Source: Mesostigma viride (Eukaryota; Streptophyta; Mesostigmatophyceae; Mesostigmatales; Mesostigmataceae). Taken from it: DNA of 64,000 bases. Of this stretch, positions 58,201 to 64,000 are shown one piece after another. Made by a program: the position numbers and the translations under genes. Within the stretch, counting starts at the first letter, position 1. Every line of letters begins with the position of its first letter. A model generated the notes under the pieces. It did not search any database. It was not told where the DNA came from and was given only the letters and a program-made list of their open reading frames with translations. The DNA lies in contig RPFO01000312.1 in NCBI GenBank assembly GCA_009746045.1, positions 3,090,079 to 3,154,078 of the forward strand. Reading direction: 5' to 3'.

Positions 58201-61200
58201 ATTGTCATACCCTGCTCGTGCTGAGACACGTTCAATGGGCCCAAAGTAATGCGAGTAACGCCTCTTATACTAGAAACTTGTGACCGTGGCACGAGGTAGA
58301 GCGCACACACCCCTTGAGTGTGATGACACCTCTTATTCGAGTAGTTCATACTCTCATACTAGAGCGGGGCGTGATAGCGCACACCCCTTGAGTGTGATGA
58401 CACCTCTTATTCGAGTAGTTCATACTCTCATACTAGAGCGGGGCGTGATAGCGCACACACCTTGAGTGTGATGACACCTCTTATTCGAGTAGTTCATACT
58501 CTCATACTAGAGCGGGGCGTGATAGCGCACACCCCTTGAGTGTGATGACACCTCTTATTCGAGTAGTTCATACTCTCATACTAGAGCGGGGCGTGATAGC
58601 GCACACCCCTTGAGTGTGATGACACCTCTTATTCGAGTAGTTCATACTCTCATACTAGAGCGGGGCGTGATAGCGCACACACCTTGAGTGTGATCGTCCT
58701 GCCCTTGACGCGCATCTCTTTTAGACGCGATGACACCTCCTCCGCCAGATCCCGCAAAAACACATGTGCCTGGGCAATAAACCATGAAGCCATAAATTAG
58801 CCAAGTCCAGCACATCATTCAGGCCAACCATGTTGACGCCTCACATGAGGGCAGCCATCAGGGGGGCAGCCATCAGATTGAACAGGACGTGCACGAATAT
58901 GTGTGGCAACACGCATGATGAGAAACGGCTTAATTGCATAAGCAGCCGAAGGTTTGAAAGTATTGTGCGTAACAGGCCTCGGAAGAAAAAAGTAGCCTGA
59001 TCCGACCGCACATCACATCTCTTGATGGCAAACTGTTTCAATGCAGGCCACGGATCGCAACAATGCAGATAAAAAAGCAAAGAAAAGAGAGAGGAAAACT
59101 AAGAGTGCAAAGATTTAGAACTGAGAACCTAGAACCTGCAGGACTGATATGTGGTTTGTACAGGCAAACAATCAGCTTGCTTGGTGTAGCAGGGCGGGCA
59201 AAAAATGACGAGGAGTACAAGTAAGGAGGGGGGTGGGGGTGGGGGTGGGAGGGGAACCGCCATACACGTGGCGCAAAAGAATTCAAGGAAAACAAAAAAA
59301 TAGAAAGAAAGGCGAGCAAAACTGAGCGACACAGGAAAGGGATAGATGACAGGTCAAAACAGGAGGATGAGTACATGAGCGTGACAATCCGCTGGGAAAG
59401 ACCACACGGACTCACATGGTGATCGCCATCCAGCCGCACACCCCAGTTGACATCTGCGCCGACCGACTTGCGCGGCTGTCGCACAAACACACCATGCCAG
59501 GTGGTGCAGGTGGGAAAGTTGTCAGGGTTTTGACCCTATGATCATATGCCCAACTGCCTATGTGAGTTAATTGTGTTTTTGGCCATCCTGATGTACACGG
59601 AGGTATTAGGGTTTGCGTCCTTATCAATCGCACCTGCCTGCCGTTTTTCTGGCTGATAGTTAAATAGGCTCGGTAGGGCTTGCCGTGAGTTTTCCGGCAC
59701 AACTTGTAGCACTCAAAATAGTGCACTATAGCAAAAGTTATGTAGTGCCGAAGTTGTACTTCCGGCACAATACTTTGCGTACCTAAGGTGACAGAATTAC
59801 CCGAGCGTGACAAATTGTCTAAGTTGAGCCGTACGCACTTGTGGAAAGAAATCTGATATACTCGGTAGAGTACCAAGTGCCGGGCGCTGCGCCCTTCACC
59901 CATGTATGGGCCGACGCTGCGCCCTTCACCCATGTATCGGCCGAATGCATCCAACGCCCACGGACGAGCCGCCCCTAGCTGGACGGCCGATATTGCGTGT
60001 GTTGTGACTTGCCAGCTTTCAGGCAGGCAACGTAGCATTTAACCTTTGGGTTGTCTTCTTAGCGGTCATGCCTCAGGCGATGAAATAAATTAATCTTGGC
60101 TATGGTGATGCATGCAACAAAGTTGATCAAGGTCTTGCAATAGTTTTTGAAGCTACTCCTAGGTCTAGTTCCCTGACCCAAGTTTAAAGCAAATGTCATC
60201 CATCATGTAAAGAATGGCAATTTAAGGGAGCTAGCAATTAAGTTGAGGAATTTCCCTGAAAGCACGGCAACTGCAAAATTTCCTGCTAATCTTTTTGTTT
60301 ACTTTTGGCATGAAAAACACAGGCCCAAGACTTGATAAAACAAAGATTGTAATCCCGAATAGTTCGACAACACCAGAAAGCCCTTTTCTTATCCTTTGTC
60401 AGTCTTATGCACTGGTGGTCGCCATAATAGGCTTGTCTTCAGGCAACATAGGTAAACATCCCTATGGTGCCACAACAAGAGATTGTCAGGTTTCCATGAA
60501 CCTGAGACTGCGACGCAGGCATATAGGCTTGTGCACTCATCGCAAAATCATAACAGTGGCCCGCCGCGGACAAACTGCACACTTCCAGCCAGCAAAAAGT
60601 GAGGGGTTGATTATTGGGAAGGCTGGTAAGAAACAAAAGGAACAAAGTCTACGTGTACAGCCCATCCGATTTGTTATCCACATCTACTCCCCCCATGAAT
60701 ACCTGGCCACTATACCGGCAGACCAAGCAGCCAGACATATAAGCACTACACAACAAATCATATGCATTTACAAAAAAAAAAAAAACAGAATGGTGATTTC
60801 ACAATGGTGTGTAATAGCCATTGACAGATATTTCTCAGAGGGGAAGATGTGCCACACTAATCACACCGACTTCAGACACCAACATGCTCGCCATTGCCGC
60901 CCGGGTAAGACCAAAGTGTAATGAACTTGCTTGTTGCACCTATAGCCCTTACCGTATCATCCTTAAGGAGGCATGCCGAAAATCAAGGACCGCTACCCCA
61001 ACCCAATTAAGACTATCCCCATCTGTTGGTACAACTTCCCCCGCTGCTCGCTGCCTACCAAGTTCCCCCCGCCTGCTGGCTAGTTCAGATACAACCCCCG
61101 CCTGCTTGATTACGACGGCGGAGTCAATGTGCCATTCCCACCTGCTATGTCAATCCGCTCCCAAAACAGGTACTTTCACTGACCTCCCCACCTTCTTCAT

Positions 61201-61230
61201 CCACTTCCCAACGAGTATTTCCATCATCAG

Positions 61231-61270
<40 letters not shown>

Positions 61271-62867
61271 TGCTCAATCATGATGATGTGGTTTGAGTTG
61301 CTATTCCCATCTGCTATTCCGATCCACCCCCCCACAACATTATCGTAAGCCAACCCCCTTTCAGGGTCCCCAAAACACCTGACAGGGTGCCAAAATAATA
61401 ATATTTACCCCCTGAGAAGGCTTTCTCACTACCTGAGGGAGACCCAGCCAAAAACCCGGCTCAGGCCCTGAGAAACCAGACCCCACCCTGGTTAATAGCC
61501 AGGGGGTGGGGATATTTTTAGCCAGGGGGGTACCTTGCGAAGCCGTAGCGATGGCAATCTCTATTAATAAAACCCCGCACCTGCTCGATGATGATAGTTC
61601 GGTGGTCCATCCCCTGCGCGCCCATGTGCAGCAGCTGCCCCGTCTTGTCGCCAAACACCTGCCGCAGCCTAGCCCCCGACCACTGGCCCACGTCGCCGCA
61701 GCTGTGCAGGCCCTCTGCCCTTAGCCGCTCGCCCAAGGACCAGCCCACGCCAGGGAGCTCCGAGACAGGGAGGTCGTGGAGGAAGGAGGGCACCTGGCAG
61801 GGGGGCCATAGGGGAGCCGCCCAGTTGTGTGAGCAGTTGCGATTGTGAAGCATACATTACATAGCAGTACTATATACGCATGACAGTGATGGCAGGATTA
61901 GGAATGAACGTTGTCTGATGTACAGATGCTGTCACATCGAGGGATGGGCAGGCCTGCCAGTGCCGCCTCGACCATTGCATCAGCATAATAGCTCGCATCC
62001 ACGCATGGACTTTGGGCACAAAGCGAGCGTGTCAATATCATTGCCGATCCCGAGGCTCCGCCAGTTGGTGATACCTACACAGAGCCATTAGATAGTCAGA
62101 TTTGAAACTGTGCACACATAAAGCCATTAAATTTTTTGTTTTTTCGGAGCTACAAAGAGTGGGATACAGTGCACATTGACAGTGGTTATAAGAGAAATGG
62201 AAAAAAATTCTGAGAAACCTGGCGACATGCACATAGAAATCTCGCTGTAAAGATCCTATAAAAGCTCCTATCTAATTTCCCATTTAAGCTCCCATCCAAG
62301 CTCATATCTAAGCTCAAACAGCTCCATGAAAACGAAGAAATGAGGCAGTCGCTGATGCCACAATCACGCACACATTGCCCCGCATTGTGGTGTGATTTCA
62401 TTCATCATTGAACTTTTTCCAGTTTCACTAAGGGGAGAACACCAGGTTTGCATGCAAAACTACTCTGCACCCCGTTCTACTGCCCTCCCGCACCGCCGTC
62501 TCCCATCCCCTATCCTTGCAGAATCTGACCCAAGCAGAACCATTCCCCCCCATCTCCCCCCACCCACCCGGCGCTCAGCTCGTCGGGGGAACGAGGAACA
62601 TCCTGGCAACCGTACCGAGGGGCACCAATCCCCCCTCCCCCCCCCACCCCAGCTCACATCGTTGGGGGTCATGAGGAACACCCCGTTGGGCTTGGCGCGC
62701 TTTGTGGCCAGGCGCGCCAACAGCATGTTGCCAGCCACCCCCGCTGACGCGGTGCAACGCGTGGCGGCGAATATGTCTGCGCGCATGGCCTCTGCCAGCC
62801 GCACCGCCGCCGCCTCGTCCGCGCATCGCTCGCTCACGTCCACGTAGGCCTCGTCGCAGCTGACCGC
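42925..62867 (-). CDS. REV1: REV1, Y-family translesion DNA polymerase (5' part outside window)
   Basis: REV1 is a nuclear deoxycytidyl transferase that inserts dCMP opposite damaged template G and abasic sites, and scaffolds other translesion polymerases on ubiquitinated PCNA. Twelve minus-strand exons join in phase (1,654 residues to the stop). Visible in order: palm with catalytic SCDEAYVDVSE and the KRAKPNG motif; thumb HhH (DLPVSELPGVGWSLGERL); PRKSVGADVNWGVR; little finger (KEMRVKGRTITLK, KRKPGAPEPMKFLGCGDCDN, ASEVRGLGIQVTRL); three ubiquitin-binding motifs; C-terminal domain helices (LVDAVTRVMETDLRHAQRCL, FWEPVFKMVMAAVQ). Human REV1 has about 680 residues from the same palm motif to its end, so this protein is more than twice as long there, from low-complexity insertions. 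BRCT and N-terminal exons must lie beyond 64 kb or were missed. Confidence 0.93.
44077..44286 (-). CDS. REV1: REV1 exon k: C-terminal domain, helices 2-3
   Basis: 210 nt. EAVSWPLVDAVTRVMETDLR then HAQRCLQALKRYP resembles the two central helices of the REV1 C-terminal domain, which docks Pol eta/iota/kappa and REV7. Acceptor TTGCCAG. The donor CCA/GTTAGT keeps phase but is weak; a U12-like ATATCCTTTT lies inside the exon just after ALKR. Confidence 0.7.
44933..46024 (-). CDS. REV1: REV1 exon j: linker with Asn-Gly-Gly and poly-Gly tracts
   Basis: 1,092 nt, 364 codons. Begins VPPDVACDGRRVHVTSVADA; contains PEWVTPAERKREQ, then Asn-Gly-Gly-rich imperfect repeats (45.38-45.58 kb), then a Gly/Ser tract of more than 50 residues (about 45185-45335), and ends with DVWRFWERVLAATDMIGEAA. 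Acceptor GGAAACAG, donor CAG/GTGATT. Long open frames on the opposite strand are shadows of this composition. Confidence 0.85.
46343..46588 (-). CDS. REV1: REV1 exon i: third ubiquitin-binding motif
   Basis: 246 nt. Starts exactly with a UBM-like helix (LDPTVMAALPLVLRAEIERA then YREQ), then a basic Arg/Gly-rich tail. Acceptor GATGCCAG, donor CAG/GTATAC, phase 0 on both sides. The central Asp/Glu-Ile pattern of UBMs is partly changed (LPLVLRAEI), so binding is not certain. Confidence 0.8.
46802..47135. repeat. 78-bp tandem repeat (two 39-bp halves), about 4 copies
   Basis: GGAACCAAGTAAAAAGGCTAC alternates with GGAACCAAATAAGAAAGCTAC (each followed by TTATC/TTATTAG); ACCAAGT recurs at 46821, 46899, 46977 and 47055. 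Located in the REV1 intron between exons h and i. Confidence 0.95.
47746..50168 (-). CDS. REV1: REV1 exon h: long linker with two ubiquitin-binding motifs
   Basis: 2,423 nt, about 808 codons. Mostly Ala/Gly/Pro/Ser/Thr linker. UBM 1 at about 49350-49445 (VSVLELLPQDIAEEIRLAY), UBM 2 at about 48262-48357 (AVVLAQLPPDIRREVERTY); both carry the LP core of REV1/Pol iota UBMs, which bind ubiquitin on PCNA. A poly-Gln run (uninterrupted stretch of 17 Gln plus shorter ones) lies around 49240-49325. Acceptor ACTGGCAG, donor GAG/GTGGGT; a second possible donor 4 nt on would break phase. Confidence 0.9.
51479..51655 (-). CDS. REV1: REV1 exon g: end of little finger
   Basis: 177 nt. (D)ASEVRGLGIQVTRL matches the DMRGVGIHVNQL strand that ends the catalytic core; then a Pro-rich linker to VVLPFSAIKAG. 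Acceptor CCTGGCAG, donor GCTG/GTACGT, phase 1. Confidence 0.9.
53958..54030 (-). CDS. REV1: REV1 exon f: little finger helix
   Basis: 73 nt: VGLSTDSAQVLWDEVWALYR then QLHV. It fits the little-finger helix between exons e and g. Acceptor GGTCGCAG, donor GTGG/GTGAGT, phase 1. The 3.4-kb intron above it is mostly simple repeats. Confidence 0.85.
54202..54797. repeat. (ACACACACGC)n decamer array, about 50 copies
   Basis: Almost perfect 10-bp period to about 54670, then irregular CA/CG repeats. Intron between REV1 exons e and f. Confidence 0.98.
54798..54997. repeat. (TATAC)n pentamer array, 40 copies
   Basis: Perfect 200-bp pentanucleotide array directly after the decamer array, ending in TATAGTGACCACAC. 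Confidence 0.99.
55708..56330. repeat. (AAAC)n microsatellite, about 155 copies
   Basis: Tetranucleotide array with a few AAGC and ATGC variant units at about 55929 and 56104-56155. Same REV1 intron. Confidence 0.99.
56780..57194. repeat. (CCGA)n array edged by (CCAA)n, about 100 copies
   Basis: Core CCGA units with CCAA borders at both ends and an internal CCAA-CCCACCGACCTA block at about 56930-56955 that repeats the left border. Confidence 0.99.
57461..57544 (-). CDS. REV1: REV1 exon e: little finger, KPGAP segment
   Basis: 84 nt, 28 codons: LKKRKPGAPEPMKFLGCGDC then DNLSRSST, clearly REV1. Acceptor CTACAAG, donor ACG/GTGAGC. Confidence 0.92.
57958..57990. repeat. (CCCCCTAC)-type short array
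   Basis: Three to four 8-bp C-rich units in the REV1 intron between exons d and e. Confidence 0.85.
58240..58694. repeat. 74-bp array carrying copies of a REV1 5' splice site
   Basis: CCTTGAGTGTGAT recurs at 58312, 58386, 58460, 58534, 58608 and 58682, exactly 74 bp apart. The copy at 58682 is the real end of REV1 exon d. A diverged sixth unit lies at 58.24-58.31 kb. Confidence 0.97.
58683..58769 (-). CDS. REV1: REV1 exon d: little finger, first strand/helix
   Basis: 87 nt, 29 codons: AHVFLRDLAEEVSSRLKEMR then VKGRTITLK. Acceptor TTGCCCAG, donor AAG/GTGTGT. The last 12 nt and the donor are repeated in a 74-bp array in the following intron. Confidence 0.9.
59416..59475 (-). CDS. REV1: REV1 exon c: PRKSVGAD segment
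   Basis: 60-nt micro-exon, 20 codons: PRKSVGADVNWGVRLDGDHH, equivalent to the ERKSVSAEVNYGIR segment that links thumb and little finger. Acceptor GCGACAG, donor CAT/GTGAGT. Confidence 0.9.
61231..61270. repeat. C40 homopolymer
   Basis: Forty consecutive C (G in the REV1 pre-mRNA). Located in the intron between exons b and c. Confidence 0.95.
61581..61793 (-). CDS. REV1: REV1 exon b: thumb, helix-hairpin-helix
   Basis: 213 nt. VPSFLHDLPVSELPGVGWSL then LHSCGDVGQWSGARLRQVFG, matching the REV1 thumb. Acceptor CCCTGCCAG, donor CAG/GTGCGG. Confidence 0.92.
62658..62867 (-). CDS. REV1: REV1 exon a: palm with catalytic Asp-Glu
   Basis: 210 nt. AVSCDEAYVDVSERC carries the SxDE catalytic pair; then ASAGVAGNMLLARLATKRAK and PNG, the conserved primer-grip helix of Y-family palms. 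Acceptor CACACCAG, donor GAT/GTGAGC, phase 0. Confidence 0.92.
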
Positions 62868-63224
62868 CTGGTGTGCCCCATGGAGATCGTGGGGAACGAC
62901 CAGTTAGGGTTTAGGTGCGACCATGGCGATAGATAGAGTAGGGGGGTTGTGCATACATGCATCACAAGGGACAGTAACAGGCTGCAACGTGGCGGCAGTG
63001 GGGGTGGCCGGTTCAGAGTGTAGGGTATGGGTGCACCACAGCAATAGGAGGGGGGGTTTGTGCCTGAATGCATCGCAAGGCAGTGCCCGGTTTGCCCCGT
63101 GGCAGTAATGGGAACATGGGAGGCTAGCGCCAACGTCTATGGCATGCTAGTGGTGGTCAGCGCGATTGATTTTTTGCAGCGCATGCCCTGCAGACACAAT
63201 CTGCAGACTCAAACTGGCAAGTGG

Positions 63225-64000
63225 AGCGCGGGGACCAGACAGTGGCATGGCGATGGGCGGGTCGGCGGCAAGTGGACCATGGGGACTAGAGTGGCATGAC
63301 GATGGGTGGGTGGGCGGCAAGTGGACCATGGGGACTAGAGTGGCATGAAGATGGGTGGGTGGGTGGCAAGTGGACCATGGGGACTAGAGTGGCATGACGA
63401 TGGGTGGGTGGGCGGCAAGTGGACCATGGGGACTAGAGTGGCATGAAGATGGGCGGGTGGGCGGCAAGTGGACCATGGGGACTAGAGTGGCATGACGATG
63501 GGTGGGTGGGCGGCAAGTGGACCATGGGGACTAGAGTGGCATGACGATGGGTGGGTGGGTGGCAAGTGGACCATGGGGACTAGAGTGGCATGACGATGGG
63601 TGGGTGGGCGGCAAGTGGACCATGGGGACTAGAGTGGCATGAGGATGGGTGGGTGGGCGGCAAGTGGACCATGGGGACTAGAGTGGCATGGCGATGGGTG
63701 GGTGGGCGGCAAGTGGACCATGGGGACTAGAGTGGCATGACGATGGGCGGGTGGGCGGCAAGTGGACCATGGGGACTAGAGTGGCATGGCGATGGGCGGG
63801 TGGGCGGCAAGTGGACCATGGGGACTAGAGTGGCATGACGATGGGTGGGTGGGCGGCAAGTGGACCATGGGGACTAGACTGGCACGACGATGGGCGGGTG
63901 GGCGGCAAGTGGACCATGGGGACTAGACTGGCATGACGATGGGTGGGTGGGTGGCAAGTGGACCATGGGGACTAGACTGGCATGACGATGGGTGGGTGGG
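63225..64000. repeat. 49-bp minisatellite, about 15 copies, runs off the window
   Basis: GTGGACCATGGGGACTAGAG every 49 bp (63276, 63325, 63374, 63423 and on), with GGGTGGGTGGGCGG between. Probably in the REV1 intron upstream of exon a. Confidence 0.95.

Overview
This is eukaryotic nuclear DNA, most probably from a green alga. Coding exons are short, GC- and Ala/Gly-rich, and split by GT-AG introns of 0.2-3.6 kb. Introns and spacers are packed with mini- and microsatellites, and degraded L1-like retrotransposons (ORF1 plus APE-endonuclease/RT ORF2) lie between the genes. The chlorophyte assignment is an inference from style and LINE type; no marker gene fixes the species.

Two large host genes, both on the minus strand, account for nearly all real coding sequence. 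(1) From about 31.1 kb down to 9.25 kb runs a 15-exon gene for a protein of at least 1,890 residues. It has an N-terminal coiled-coil region followed by degenerate WD40-type repeats and long low-complexity linkers. All 14 exon junctions I placed keep reading phase. I do not recognise the family, and the 5' end is uncertain. (2) From 62.87 kb down to 42.93 kb (5' end outside the window) runs REV1, the Y-family translesion DNA polymerase. Palm, thumb, little finger, three ubiquitin-binding motifs and the C-terminal interaction domain are readable in 12 phase-consistent exons (1,654 residues from the palm to the stop). The region between little finger and C-terminal domain is greatly enlarged and carries poly-Gln and poly-Gly tracts.

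Layout: 0-9 kb is non-host DNA: three L1-like LINE pieces (ORF1 at 7.15-5.78 kb minus; an ORF2 with endonuclease but without RT at 4.77-2.32 kb minus; an RT/C-terminus fragment at 7.37-8.67 kb plus) and a 227-bp mariner-type MITE at 8.82-9.05 kb. 9.25-31.1 kb is the WD40 gene; its introns hold 24-, 32-, 36- and 47-bp arrays. 31.4-42.9 kb is a spacer with LINE fragments (one showing the 5' inversion typical of twin priming), copies of a 250-bp dispersed repeat, and (ATC)n and (TGAT)n arrays. 42.9-62.9 kb is REV1; one 3.4-kb intron is largely four arrays, and the intron after exon 4 carries a 74-bp tandem repeat that has copied the exon's 5' splice site. 63.2-64.0 kb is a 49-bp minisatellite, probably in the REV1 intron upstream of the first visible exon.

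The two genes are not obviously functionally linked. No rRNA, tRNA, CRISPR or prokaryotic-type operon was found. Nearly all long reading frames in the arrays are artefacts of repeat units whose length avoids stops.
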